A stretch of DNA of 48,197 nucleotides from Thiobacillus sp. (GCA_011391285.1 JAABQU010000033.1:1-48197); one strand, 5' to 3'. Positions 6,969 through 15,496 are shown, numbered from the stretch's first letter. The notes: generated by a model not told the origin, from the letters alone. A program made the numbers and translations.

Positions 6969-8237
6969 ATGCGCATCGCTGTCATCGGTTCGGGGATCGC
7001 TGGCCTGTCGGCTGCCTGGCTGCTGAGCCGCCAGCATCAGGTGACGCTGTTCGAGGCGGAACATCGCCTGGGCGGCCACACGCACACGGTGGATGTCACG
7101 CTGGATGGCCGGACCTTTCCGGTCGACACCGGCTTCCTCGTGTTCAACCACCGCACCTATCCGGAACTCACCCGGCTGTTCGATACGCTGGGGGTGGAAA
7201 CTGTCGCCAGCGACATGTCGTTCAGCGTGCGGTTGGACCAGCCTGAACTGGAATGGGCCGGAAGCAGCCTCGGCACGGTGTTCGGCCAGCACCGAAACCT
7301 GGCGCGGCCGGCGTTCTGGAGCATGCTGCGCGACATCATGCGCTTCAACCGCGAGGCGGGGCGCGAACCTGAACTCGCCAGCAGCATGGCGCTGGGCGAC
7401 TACCTCAAGGCACGCGGTTACGGCAAACCCTTCATCGAGTGGTATCTGCTGCCGATGGCGGCGGCGATCTGGTCATGCCCGGCGTCGCAAATGCTGGAAT
7501 TCCCGCTGTCGTCCTTCGTCGTGTTCTGCCGCAATCACGGCCTGCTGCAGGTGTTCGACCGCCCGCAGTGGCGCACGGTCAAGGGCGGCGGCCGCGAGTA
7601 TGTGAAGAAGCTGGCCGCCGGCATCGGCGAAATCCACCTCGGCCAGACAGTCGAATCGCTGCGTCCGCGCGGCGGCAGGATCGAGGTCGCCAGCGGCAGC
7701 CTGTCGGGCGTGTACGACCAGGTGGTGCTGGCCTGTCACAGCGACCAGTCGCATGCCCTGCTCGCCGGTCATTACCCGTCGCGTGCCCGGCTTCTGCAGC
7801 AGATGCCGTATCAGCCGAACCGCGCGGTGCTGCACAGCGACGCCAGCGTGCTGCCGCGTCGCCAGAACCTGTGGTCGGCCTGGAATTACCAGTCGGGACA
7901 CAGCGAACTCAGCGACCGGCCGGTGGCGGTGCATTACCTGATCAACCGCCTGCAGCCGCTGCCGACCGAGACACCGGTGATCGTCTCGCTGAATCCGCTG
8001 CAGGATCCCGATCCGGCCAAGGTGCACGGCGAATTCCACTACAGCCATCCGGTATTCACCCGTCATGCCACCGCCATCCAGCGCCAGATCGAAGCCGGCA
8101 ATGGCCGCGAAGGCGTCTGGTTCGCGGGCGCCTGGCTCGGCTATGGATTCCACGAGGACGGCCTCGCCTCCGCGTTGCGCGTGGCACGCCGGCTGGATAT
8201 TGCCGTTCCCTGGCAGGCGCTGTCCAATGCGGCCTGA
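6969..8237 (+). CDS. FAD-dependent oxidoreductase (amine oxidase/desaturase-like)
   Basis: A 422-residue flavoprotein with an N-terminal dinucleotide-binding fold (VIGSGIAGLSAAWLL), the acidic residue ending strand 2 (LFEAE), and the GG motif typical of the amine oxidase/phytoene-desaturase superfamily (RLGGHTHTVDV). The C-terminal FAD-contact region is GVWFAGAWLGYGFHEDGL. This family regularly lies between or beside DUF1365 and Cfa-like genes, and bacterial relatives act as desaturases on phospholipid acyl chains. A UfaD-like desaturation of a methylated acyl chain is a plausible role here, but it is inferred from context. Its start codon is one base after the gpx stop, and its 3' end overlaps the next gene by 11 bases. 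Confidence 0.9.
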   Translation: MRIAVIGSGIAGLSAAWLLSRQHQVTLFEAEHRLGGHTHTVDVTLDGRTFPVDTGFLVFNHRTYPELTRLFDTLGVETVASDMSFSVRLDQPELEWAGSSLGTVFGQHRNLARPAFWSMLRDIMRFNREAGREPELASSMALGDYLKARGYGKPFIEWYLLPMAAAIWSCPASQMLEFPLSSFVVFCRNHGLLQVFDRPQWRTVKGGGREYVKKLAAGIGEIHLGQTVESLRPRGGRIEVASGSLSGVYDQVVLACHSDQSHALLAGHYPSRARLLQQMPYQPNRAVLHSDASVLPRRQNLWSAWNYQSGHSELSDRPVAVHYLINRLQPLPTETPVIVSLNPLQDPDPAKVHGEFHYSHPVFTRHATAIQRQIEAGNGREGVWFAGAWLGYGFHEDGLASALRVARRLDIAVPWQALSNAA

Positions 8238-8979
8238 GACCCCCGCTTCCGCGCAGATCGGCTTCGGCCGCGTGATGCACGCGCGGTTGCACCCGGCACT
8301 GCACCGGTTTGATTACCCGGTGTATTTTCTGCGGCTGCCGATCCACGATCTGGCCCGCGCACAAACGCGGTGGCTGTCGCTCAACCGCTTCAACCTGCTG
8401 AGTTTTCACGAAGCCGACCACGGCGACGGCGGCAACTGCCTCGACTGGGTGCACGCGTTGCTGGATCAGCACGGCCTGATTGCCAACGGCGAGATCTGGC
8501 TGACCACCTTTCCGCGCGTGCTCGGCTACGCCTTCAAGCCGGTCAGCTTCTGGCATTGCCACGCGGACGACGGCAGCCTGGTCGCGGTGCTGGCCGAGGT
8601 CAACAACACCTTCGGCGAGCACCATGTCTACCTGTTGCGCACGTCCGACCCGGACGCCATCCTTCACGCCGACAAGGTCTTCCACGTCTCGCCGTTTTTT
8701 CCGGTGCGCGGGCAGTACACCTTCGGCTTCCAGTCCAATCCCGATTTCTTCCGCGCCCGCATCGATTACGACGACGGCAGCGGCGAGGCACTGCGCACCG
8801 CCTGGTTTGGGCGGCTCGAGCCGCTCACCGCGCGTGCCTGCCTGCGAGCGTTTTTCGCCTACCCCCTGATGACCTTGGGCGTGATCGCGCGCATTCATCT
8901 GCAGGCACTGCGCCTCTTCGCCAAGCGCGTGCCTTTCTTCCGCAAACCCCCGACGCCACTCAACGAGGTCACCGAATGA
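8227..8979 (+). CDS. DUF1365 family protein
   Basis: A 250-residue protein of the DUF1365 family, recognised from RVMHARLHPALHRFDYPVYF, the LTTFPRVLGYAFKPVSFWHC block and the EVNNTFGEHHVYLL block. The family's activity is not established; it almost always sits beside the FAD oxidoreductase and Cfa-like genes and is assumed to belong to the same lipid pathway. No signal peptide is visible; a hydrophobic segment near residues 215-240 may touch the membrane. The ATG at 8227 overlaps the previous stop by 11 bases, and the gene ends with an ATGA overlap to the Cfa-like gene. Confidence 0.92.
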   Translation: MRPETPASAQIGFGRVMHARLHPALHRFDYPVYFLRLPIHDLARAQTRWLSLNRFNLLSFHEADHGDGGNCLDWVHALLDQHGLIANGEIWLTTFPRVLGYAFKPVSFWHCHADDGSLVAVLAEVNNTFGEHHVYLLRTSDPDAILHADKVFHVSPFFPVRGQYTFGFQSNPDFFRARIDYDDGSGEALRTAWFGRLEPLTARACLRAFFAYPLMTLGVIARIHLQALRLFAKRVPFFRKPPTPLNEVTE

Positions 8980-10190
8980 ACACCGCAAGCCTGAGCGCCA
9001 CCCTGCAGCGCAACAACACTCCGTGGTATGCCCGCCAGGTGATCCACCTGCTGCAGGAAATCGAGCACGGTTGCCTGCACCTGGAACTGCCCAACGGCAT
9101 GGAACTCACGGTCGGCCACGGCACACCGGACGCCTGGCTGAAATTCAACCAGTGGAGCGCGTTTCGCGACGTCCTGAGCAAGGGCGATATCGGCTTTGCC
9201 GAGGGCTACATTTCCGGCGCCTGGCACACCGCCGATCTGACCGGCGTGCTGACCCTGCTGGCCAACAACCGACGTGCGCTCGACCAGGCGGTCTACGGTC
9301 GCTGGTGGGGACGGCTCTACAACCGCCTGCGCCACATGATGAACGCCAACACGCCGGAAGGTTCGCGCCGCAACATCGCCAGCCACTATGACCTCGGCAA
9401 CGATTTCTATGCGCTGTGGCTCGATCCCTCGATGACCTATTCGAGCGCACGCTTCGACGGCGACATGAGCCTGTCGCTCGAGGCTGCACAGACCCGCAAG
9501 TACCAGCGCATGCTCGACCTGCTGGACCTGCCGCCGCACCAGTCGCTGCTCGAAATCGGCTGCGGCTGGGGCGGCTTCGCCGAGCACGCCGCGCGCACGT
9601 CGAAGCACCAGGTGCGCGGCATCACGCTGTCGAAGGAACAGCTCGACTACGCCCGCGCCCGCATCCGCCAGGCGCGGCTGCAGGACCACTGCCGCTTCGA
9701 CCTGCAGGATTACCGCGAGGAAGAGCGGCAGTACGACGGCATCGTCTCGATCGAAATGTTCGAGGCGGTGGGCGAGGCCTACTGGCCGGCGTATTTCGAC
9801 ACCGTGAAGCGCAGCCTCAGGGCCGGCGGTCGCGCGGTGGTGCAGACCATCCTTATCGACGACGCACTGTTCGACCGCTATCGCACCGGTTCCGATTTCA
9901 TCCAGCAGTATGTTTTCCCCGGCGGCATGCTGCCGTCCCCCCGCCGTTTCACCGAAGAGGCGGCGCGCGCCGGCCTCAAGGTCACGGCGCAGGAGCACTT
10001 CGGCCTCGACTACGCCGAAACCCTGAAGCGCTGGCGCCTGGCCTTCCACGCCCAGGGCGAGCGGGTGCGCAAGATCGGCTTCGACGAGCGCTTCATGCGC
10101 ATCTGGCATTTCTATCTAGCGTATTGCGAGGCCGGTTTCCGCGCAGGGTCGATCGATGTGGCGCAATTCCGCCTGGAACATGCAGCATAG
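8976..10190 (+). CDS. Cfa-like SAM-dependent fatty acyl methyltransferase
   Basis: A 404-residue member of the cyclopropane-fatty-acyl-phospholipid synthase family. The SAM-binding motif LLEIGCGWGGFAEHAA lies at about residues 191-206, and the acyl-binding core includes HYDLGNDFYALWLDPSMTYS (137-156). True Cfa enzymes bind bicarbonate through a Cys in YSC and a His in LLHTIG (C139 and H266 in E. coli). Here these are Ser157 (YSSARF) and Gln290 (VVQTIL), while the Glu of MFE is kept (Glu263). The enzyme may therefore transfer a methyl group without closing a cyclopropane ring, as UfaM does in furan fatty acid synthesis. It overlaps DUF1365 by 4 bases and the next gene by 11. Confidence 0.92.
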   Translation: MNTASLSATLQRNNTPWYARQVIHLLQEIEHGCLHLELPNGMELTVGHGTPDAWLKFNQWSAFRDVLSKGDIGFAEGYISGAWHTADLTGVLTLLANNRRALDQAVYGRWWGRLYNRLRHMMNANTPEGSRRNIASHYDLGNDFYALWLDPSMTYSSARFDGDMSLSLEAAQTRKYQRMLDLLDLPPHQSLLEIGCGWGGFAEHAARTSKHQVRGITLSKEQLDYARARIRQARLQDHCRFDLQDYREEERQYDGIVSIEMFEAVGEAYWPAYFDTVKRSLRAGGRAVVQTILIDDALFDRYRTGSDFIQQYVFPGGMLPSPRRFTEEAARAGLKVTAQEHFGLDYAETLKRWRLAFHAQGERVRKIGFDERFMRIWHFYLAYCEAGFRAGSIDVAQFRLEHAA

Positions 10191-10704
10191 ATTGCGCTTC
10201 TTGAGCGCGGGCCTTGCCGCGGCCTGCCTGTGGGCCACGCTGGCGGCGCACGCCGGCCCGCTGCCGCACCTGTCGGGTTATGAAACGGTCGGCAGCGGCA
10301 CGCTGCGCTTTTTCGGCCTGCGCATCTACGACGCCACGCTTTGGTCGCCGCGCGGCGTGTGGGCCGACGGCCAGCCCTTCGCGCTGGAACTGCGCTATGC
10401 GCGCAGCTTCGAAGGCGCCGCCATCGCGCGCCGCTCGATCGAGGAGATCCGCGCCCAGCGCAGCGTTCCCGACGCCACCCTGGCGCGTTGGGAGCAACAG
10501 ATGCGGGCGATCTTCCCGGATGTCCGCGAAGGCGACCGCCTCATCGGTGTGCGCCAGCCCGGACAAGGCGCCGTCTTCTATCAGGATGCGCGCAGGCTCG
10601 GCCGCATCGACGACGAGGCCTTTGCCGACGCCTTCTTCGACATCTGGCTGCATCCCGCCACCAGCGCGCCTGACCTGCGGGCGCGCCTGCTCGGTGCATC
10701 ATGA
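10180..10704 (+). CDS. Exported chalcone isomerase-like protein
   Basis: A 174-residue protein of the bacterial chalcone isomerase-like family (the Chalcone_3 type), recognised from the G-x-LRFFGLRIYDATLW block and the helix with DEAFADAFFDIWL near the C-terminus. An N-terminal signal peptide (residues 1 to about 25, ending AAHA) predicts a periplasmic location. Members of this fold bind fatty acids in some lineages, so acyl-chain binding is an attractive role in a lipid operon, but catalysis is not shown. The start at 10180 is preferred over 10156 because it puts the signal peptide at the N-terminus. It overlaps both neighbours. Confidence 0.82.
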   Translation: MQHRLRFLSAGLAAACLWATLAAHAGPLPHLSGYETVGSGTLRFFGLRIYDATLWSPRGVWADGQPFALELRYARSFEGAAIARRSIEEIRAQRSVPDATLARWEQQMRAIFPDVREGDRLIGVRQPGQGAVFYQDARRLGRIDDEAFADAFFDIWLHPATSAPDLRARLLGAS

Positions 10705-11936
10705 GCCCGCTGCCGCGCGCCCAACTGCTGGCCTACGGCGGCCTCGGCCTGCCGCTGGCGTTTGCCGCGCTGCCGCTCTACGTGCACCTGGCGCCGTTCT
10801 ACAGCGCCCACCTCAGCCTCACCCTGCTCGGGCTGCTGCTGCTCGGGCTGCGCTTCTTCGACGCCGTGATCGACCCCTTGCTCGGCGCCCTGTTCGACCG
10901 CTTTCCCCATCCGCACAGGCTCATCCTGGCTTCCCTTCCCATGCTGGGCCTGGGCTGGGTGGGGCTTTTCAATCCGCCGGCCGAGGGCGTGCTGCCCTGG
11001 CTGATCGCCACCCTCACGCTCACCACCATCGGCTACAGCCTCGCCAGCGTTGTGCACAACACCTGGGGCGCGCGCATCCATCCCGCGCCGCACGAGCGCA
11101 CGCGCCTGTTCGCTGCGCGCGAAGGCTTCGGGCTGGTCGGCGTGGTGCTGGCCGCCACGCTGCCTCTGCTGCTGAGCGATGACCTTGCGAGCGGCCTTCG
11201 TTCCATGGGGTGGATCTTCCTTGCGCTGCTGGTCGCGTTCGCGGCCTGGACGCTGCGGGTCGCGCCGGCGATGCGAAGTGGCGGCCACAGCGTGCCGCTG
11301 CGGCGCTTCCTGCACCCTTTCGCCAACAGCGCGTTCGCCCGCTTCGTTCCCGGCTATTTGTTGAACGGCGTGGCGGCGGCCCTGCCGGCCACGCTGGTGA
11401 TTTTCTACATCGACGACGTGCTGCAGCTGAAAGCCTGGGGCGGACTTTTCCTCGGCCTCTATTTCGTCAGCGGCGCGCTCGGCCTGCCGCTGTGGGTGGC
11501 GCTGGCGCGGCGCATCGGCAAGCTCGACGCCTGGCTCGCCTCGATGCTGCTGTCGGTGGTGACTTTCGCCGGCGCGTTCTGGCTCGGCAGCGGCGACCTC
11601 GTCGGCTTTGCGCTGGTATGCGTCGCCTCCGGGCTCGCGCTCGGTGCCGACCTGGCGCTGCCGCCCGCCCTGGTGGCTGACTTCATCGATGACGACGACA
11701 AGCCGGTACCCGGCGCGTACTACGGCCTGCTGGGTTTCTTCGCCAAGTTCACCCTCGCCTTGGCTGCGGGCCTCGCGCTGCCCCTGCTCGCTCTCCTGGG
11801 CTACCAGCCCGGCGGCAGCGAGGTGTGGGCGCTATCGGCCACCTATGCCCTGCTTCCCTGCCTGCTCAAGATCGCCGCCTTCGGGTGGTTCTTGGCCTGG
11901 CGTCCCCGTCTGCAAACCGGAGTCGTCCCATGCTGA
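10701..11936 (+). CDS. MFS transporter, GPH (MFS_2)-like
   Basis: A 411-residue inner-membrane protein with about 12 hydrophobic segments. The motif region LRFFDAVIDPLLGALFDRF resembles the D-x-x-x-D-P-x-x-G signature of the glycoside-pentoside-hexuronide (MelB-like) branch. In this operon type it is linked to lipid-modification genes rather than sugar genes, so it may move a lipid, a lysolipid or a small organic molecule; the substrate is unknown. It overlaps the upstream gene by 4 bases and the downstream lipoprotein gene by 7, so the genes are co-transcribed. Confidence 0.88.
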   Translation: MSPLPRAQLLAYGGLGLPLAFAALPLYVHLAPFYSAHLSLTLLGLLLLGLRFFDAVIDPLLGALFDRFPHPHRLILASLPMLGLGWVGLFNPPAEGVLPWLIATLTLTTIGYSLASVVHNTWGARIHPAPHERTRLFAAREGFGLVGVVLAATLPLLLSDDLASGLRSMGWIFLALLVAFAAWTLRVAPAMRSGGHSVPLRRFLHPFANSAFARFVPGYLLNGVAAALPATLVIFYIDDVLQLKAWGGLFLGLYFVSGALGLPLWVALARRIGKLDAWLASMLLSVVTFAGAFWLGSGDLVGFALVCVASGLALGADLALPPALVADFIDDDDKPVPGAYYGLLGFFAKFTLALAAGLALPLLALLGYQPGGSEVWALSATYALLPCLLKIAAFGWFLAWRPRLQTGVVPC

Positions 11937-12460
11937 AGAAACCGCTCGCCATCCTCTGTACCGTGCTCGGCCTGTCCGGTTGCGCTGGCGTGTCGCCCGA
12001 GGTCTACCGTGACCAGACGCCGCGGCTCGATCTCGCCACCTATTTCAACGGCCCGCTTACCGCCTGGGGCTATTTCGCCGACCGCTCGGGCGAGGTGAAG
12101 CGCCGCTTCACCGTCAAGATGCTCGGCGAATGGCGCGGCAACGAGGGCGTCCTGACCGAGAATTTCTTCTGGTCGGACGGCACCACTTCGCAGCGCATCT
12201 GGCGCATCACCCGGCTCGACGACCACCGCTACGTCGGCCGCGCCGACGATGTGAAGGGCGAAGCGGACGGCGTCGCCTACGGCAACGCGCTGCAGTGGAA
12301 ATACACCCTGCTGCTGCCGGTCGACGGCAAGATCTACGAGGTTCAGTTCGACGACTGGATGTATCTGATGAACGACGAGGTGATGCTGAACAAGTCGGAA
12401 ATGCGCAAGTTCGGCTTCAAGCTGGGTGAAGTCGTCATCGCCTTCAAGAAGGGATCATGA
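11930..12460 (+). CDS. DUF3833 lipoprotein
   Basis: A 176-residue lipoprotein. A short signal sequence ends in a lipobox LSGC with the acylated Cys at residue 18, so it is anchored in the inner or outer membrane. The remainder matches the DUF3833 type: DLATYFNGPLTAWGYFADRS near the start and the DDWMYLMNDEVMLNKSEM block. The predicted fold is a lipocalin-like beta barrel and could carry or present lipids, but no activity is established. It consistently accompanies the Cfa/FAD/DUF1365 genes. It overlaps the MFS stop by 7 bases and the SDR start by 4 (ATGA). Confidence 0.9.
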   Translation: MLKKPLAILCTVLGLSGCAGVSPEVYRDQTPRLDLATYFNGPLTAWGYFADRSGEVKRRFTVKMLGEWRGNEGVLTENFFWSDGTTSQRIWRITRLDDHRYVGRADDVKGEADGVAYGNALQWKYTLLLPVDGKIYEVQFDDWMYLMNDEVMLNKSEMRKFGFKLGEVVIAFKKGS

Positions 12461-13224
12461 GCCTCAACCCCAAGCTTGCCGACTGGAACGGTCAGCGCGT
12501 ATGGCTGATCGGCGCCAGCTCCGGTATCGGCGAGGCCACCGCGCGGCTGCTGATGCAGCGCGGCGCGCGGGTGGCGCTGACCAGCCGCAACCAGGACGCC
12601 TTGATGACGCTGGCCGGCGGAAAAGCGCATGTCGCGGCAGCCGACGTCACCGATCGGGCTCGTCTCGAGGCGGCGTTCGACGACGTCTGCGCCGCGTTCG
12701 GCGGCATCGACGTGGCGATCGTCAACGCCGGCACGCATCAACCCGTTCGCGCCTGGGACCTCGACGCCGCAGTGGCGGAAAAACTGGTGCAGGTGAACCT
12801 GGTCGGCGCGATCAATGCCGCCGCGCTGCTCGCACCCTATTTCGCGCAGCGCGGCAGCGGACGCATCGCGATCACCGCCAGCGTCGCCGGCTACGGCGGC
12901 CTGCCGACCGGGCTGGTGTATGGCGCCACCAAGGCGGCGCTGATCAACTTCGCCGAAACGCTTTACCTCGACCTCGCGCCGAGGGGCGTGGCGGTGCATC
13001 TCATCAATCCCGGCTTCGTCAAAACGCCGCTCACCGATCTGAACGACTTCACCATGCCAGCGCTGATCGGCGTGGACGAGGCTGCGCACGAAATCCTCGC
13101 CGGCATCGAGCGCGGCCAGTTCGAGATCCACTTCCCCAGGCGTTTCACCCGCATGTTGAAACTCCTCAGGCTGCTGCCGTATCGTGCCTACTTCCCCCTT
13201 GTGCACCGGATCACCGGCCTATGA
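12457..13224 (+). CDS. Short-chain dehydrogenase/reductase
   Basis: A 255-residue classical SDR. The NAD(P)-binding motif GASSGIGE begins at residue 19, the NAG motif is at 90-92, the catalytic Ser is at 142 and the YxxxK pair is Tyr155/Lys159. The Arg in LTSRNQ after strand 2 favours NADP(H). The C-terminal tail is basic and hydrophobic and may contact the membrane. Its substrate is unknown; reduction of a fatty aldehyde or an oxygenated acyl chain would suit the operon. It overlaps DUF3833 and the SnoaL-like gene by ATGA. Confidence 0.92.
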   Translation: MSLNPKLADWNGQRVWLIGASSGIGEATARLLMQRGARVALTSRNQDALMTLAGGKAHVAAADVTDRARLEAAFDDVCAAFGGIDVAIVNAGTHQPVRAWDLDAAVAEKLVQVNLVGAINAAALLAPYFAQRGSGRIAITASVAGYGGLPTGLVYGATKAALINFAETLYLDLAPRGVAVHLINPGFVKTPLTDLNDFTMPALIGVDEAAHEILAGIERGQFEIHFPRRFTRMLKLLRLLPYRAYFPLVHRITGL

Positions 13225-13649
13225 ACGCGCTCGACACCCTGTGCGACTATTTTGAAAAGCTGTCGGCCGACAACCTGGACCCGCTTGATGCGTATTACGC
13301 CGCCGACGCCTGGTTCAAGGATCCCTTCCACGAAGTGAGCGGCATCGAATCCATCCGCACCATCCTGCGTCACACCTTCGACAAGCTGCCAGGCGCGCGC
13401 TTCCGCGTGACGCGGCGCTTTGCCGGCGACGACCTCAACGCGGTAATCCTGTGGGAAATGGATTTCGTGATGCCGATCACGCGCCAGCCCACCACGATCT
13501 CGGGCGCCACCCATCTCACGTTTGACGCCACAGGCAAGGTGACGCGTCACCGCGACTACTGGGATGCCGCCGAGGAACTCTACGCCCGCCTGCCGGTGCT
13601 GAAATGGATGATGCGCGGGCTTGCCCGCCAGGCTGCCGCGCCTTTGTAG
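13221..13649 (+). CDS. SnoaL-like/NTF2-fold protein
   Basis: A 142-residue protein of the nuclear transport factor 2-like (SnoaL-like) superfamily, recognised from the length, the cone-shaped alpha+beta pattern and the sequence YYAADAWFKDPFHEVSG. Members act as isomerases, cyclases or binding proteins for hydrophobic small molecules. It is the last gene of the operon and overlaps the SDR by 4 bases. The aromatic residues around DAWFKDPF and RHRDYWDAAEEL line the pocket in relatives. The specific reaction is unknown. Confidence 0.85.
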   Translation: MNALDTLCDYFEKLSADNLDPLDAYYAADAWFKDPFHEVSGIESIRTILRHTFDKLPGARFRVTRRFAGDDLNAVILWEMDFVMPITRQPTTISGATHLTFDATGKVTRHRDYWDAAEELYARLPVLKWMMRGLARQAAAPL

Positions 13650-13712
13650 CGGCCGTGTTCGCTTCAGTTGGGTAGTGGCATAATCAAATCTCTTTCCACG
13701 ATCCCGACTGCC

Positions 13713-14585
13713 ATGAACACCGACAACGCGACGATTGACCTGCCCAACACCTTCACCCTGCAGGAAAGCGAACTGGCCGCCCTGCAGCTTCAGGCCGCCC
13801 AGGCGCAGGGCTTGTCGAGCGCCCGTTTTCGGGATCGATTGTCCGACGGGTCCGAAGGCCCGGAACTTGCGGTCATTCCTGCAGGCGCGTTCGAATACGG
13901 CGCAGCACCTGAAGAGGCTGCGCCGGACCAGGATCGCCCGCGCCGCGCCGCGCTGATCGAGCAGAGCTTTGCGATCGGCATCAATCCGGTCACCACGGAA
14001 GAATTCGAGATCTATACCCGCGCCACCGGCTGGACGCCGCGCGAGGAACTGCTGTGGCTGTCGGGCCGCATGCCGGTGATCGATGTGCGGCAGACCGATG
14101 CCCTCGATTACTGCGCCTGGCTGTCGCGCGAGACCGGCCATCGCTATCGACTGCCCACCGAAGTGGAATGGGAATATGCCTGCCGCGCCGGTGCGGCCAC
14201 GGCCTACCCTCACGGCGACAGCATCGGCCCGGACAGTGCGGTCTACAACATTGAAAAAGACCTGGACAAGAGCCACCCCAAAACCCCGCGTTCGCTGGCA
14301 AGCCGTCTTGCGCGCTGCGGCGCCAAGGAAGTCGGCGGGCTGCGTCCCAACCGGTGGGGCCTGTTCGACATGCCGGGCAACGTCTGGGAATTCACTGCCA
14401 GCCCCTGGACAGCCGACCACGCCAGCCTGCCGGACCATCCGCAGCCTGGCATGACGCAGGCTGTCGTCACCAAGGGCGGCTCCTGGTTCGACGGCCCCGA
14501 ATGCTGCCGTCCCGCTTCCCGCTGTCGCCGGCTGGCAAACGAGCTCGACATCAATCTGGGCTTCCGCGTGGTGCGAGAGCTTTAA
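13713..14585 (+). CDS. SUMF1/formylglycine-generating-enzyme domain protein
   Basis: A 290-residue protein whose core (about residues 50-288) is an FGE-sulfatase/SUMF1 domain: LAVIPAGAFEYGA, RLPTEVEWEYACRAG, NRWGLFDMPGNVWEFTASPW and the terminal NLGFRVVREL. True formylglycine-generating enzymes have a copper-binding Cys pair after GGS. Here the region reads GGSWFDGPECCRPASRC, so the first Cys position is not matched and oxidase activity is doubtful. No signal peptide is seen. Related non-FGE members include EgtB, PvdO and NirV. The start at 13713 is preferred over one 45 bases upstream, because the family begins nearby. It precedes the diguanylate cyclase by 10 bases and is probably co-transcribed with it. 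Confidence 0.85.
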   Translation: MNTDNATIDLPNTFTLQESELAALQLQAAQAQGLSSARFRDRLSDGSEGPELAVIPAGAFEYGAAPEEAAPDQDRPRRAALIEQSFAIGINPVTTEEFEIYTRATGWTPREELLWLSGRMPVIDVRQTDALDYCAWLSRETGHRYRLPTEVEWEYACRAGAATAYPHGDSIGPDSAVYNIEKDLDKSHPKTPRSLASRLARCGAKEVGGLRPNRWGLFDMPGNVWEFTASPWTADHASLPDHPQPGMTQAVVTKGGSWFDGPECCRPASRCRRLANELDINLGFRVVREL

Positions 14586-14595
14586 GTCGAGGCCC

Positions 14596-15480
14596 ATGCC
14601 CGACCTGCCAGCCGAAACCGATGCCCTGGTCGCGGAGCTCGATGCCGCGGTCGAGGCGCACATGGACTGGAGCCGCCGGATTCTGCGCTGTGCCGTGCTG
14701 CGCTCGACCCCGGGCGACGACGTGCTCGACCCGATGGCGCATACCCTGTGCCGCTTCGGCGCCTGGTTTACGGCCAACCGGGGGGAATTCGAGGCACTGG
14801 ATCCAGCATCGGCAAGGCGCCTGGAACAGGTGCACCAGGCCATGCACGACGCCATCCGGTCGCTGTGCACCCAGGTTATGGCAGGACAGCCGGGCGTCAC
14901 CGGTGATCTCGACCAATTCGAGGCATCGCAGGCCGAACTGATCAATCTGCTGGCCAATTACAAGACCCTCATCCTGTCCAATTCGGTACGCCACGACCCG
15001 CTGACCGGCCTGCCCCTGCGGTACAACGTCGAGAGCGATTTCGCCCTGTACCAGAAGGAAGCCCGGCGCAACCGCAGCCTGCTGTATGTGGTGATGATCG
15101 ATGTGGACCATTTCAAGCCGATCAACGACACCTATGGTCACCAGGTGGGCGATCAGGTTTTGCGCCACGTTGCCGACACCCTGAAGCAGGGCTTGCGCGC
15201 CGACGAGCCGCTGTACCGCTTTGGCGGGGAAGAGTTTCTGTGGCTGCTGAAATGCAAATCGCCGGAAGAGGCGAGGAAATCCGCGCGCCGCATTCTGGCA
15301 TCCGTCGGCACCACCCCGGTGCCGATCGACAACGGCGAAACCCTGCGGCTGACCATCACCATGGGACTGGCGCTGGCCGGTGAAATGGAGGACCTGTCCA
15401 GCGCCATCAAGCGTGCCGATATGGCGCTGTACGAAGGCAAGCAAAGCGGCCGCAACCGCTACGTCATCGCTGAATCCTGA
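14596..15480 (+). CDS. dgcZ: Zinc-sensing diguanylate cyclase, DgcZ-like (CZB-GGDEF)
   Basis: A 294-residue cytoplasmic enzyme that makes cyclic di-GMP from two GTP. The N-terminal CZB domain has the four zinc ligands at His22 (AHMDW), Cys52 (LCRFGAWF), His80 and His84 (VHQAMH), almost the same numbering as E. coli DgcZ, where zinc inhibits activity. The GGDEF domain (about 130-294) carries NDTYGHQVGDQVL and an intact active site RFGGEEF. The product-inhibition site position reads RADE rather than RxxD, so feedback may be weak. In E. coli this enzyme controls poly-GlcNAc and biofilm formation; the exopolysaccharide genes at 34-39 kb could be a target, but nothing shows this. Confidence 0.9.
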   Translation: MPDLPAETDALVAELDAAVEAHMDWSRRILRCAVLRSTPGDDVLDPMAHTLCRFGAWFTANRGEFEALDPASARRLEQVHQAMHDAIRSLCTQVMAGQPGVTGDLDQFEASQAELINLLANYKTLILSNSVRHDPLTGLPLRYNVESDFALYQKEARRNRSLLYVVMIDVDHFKPINDTYGHQVGDQVLRHVADTLKQGLRADEPLYRFGGEEFLWLLKCKSPEEARKSARRILASVGTTPVPIDNGETLRLTITMGLALAGEMEDLSSAIKRADMALYEGKQSGRNRYVIAES

Positions 15481-15496
15481 CGCGGCGTTTTCGAAC

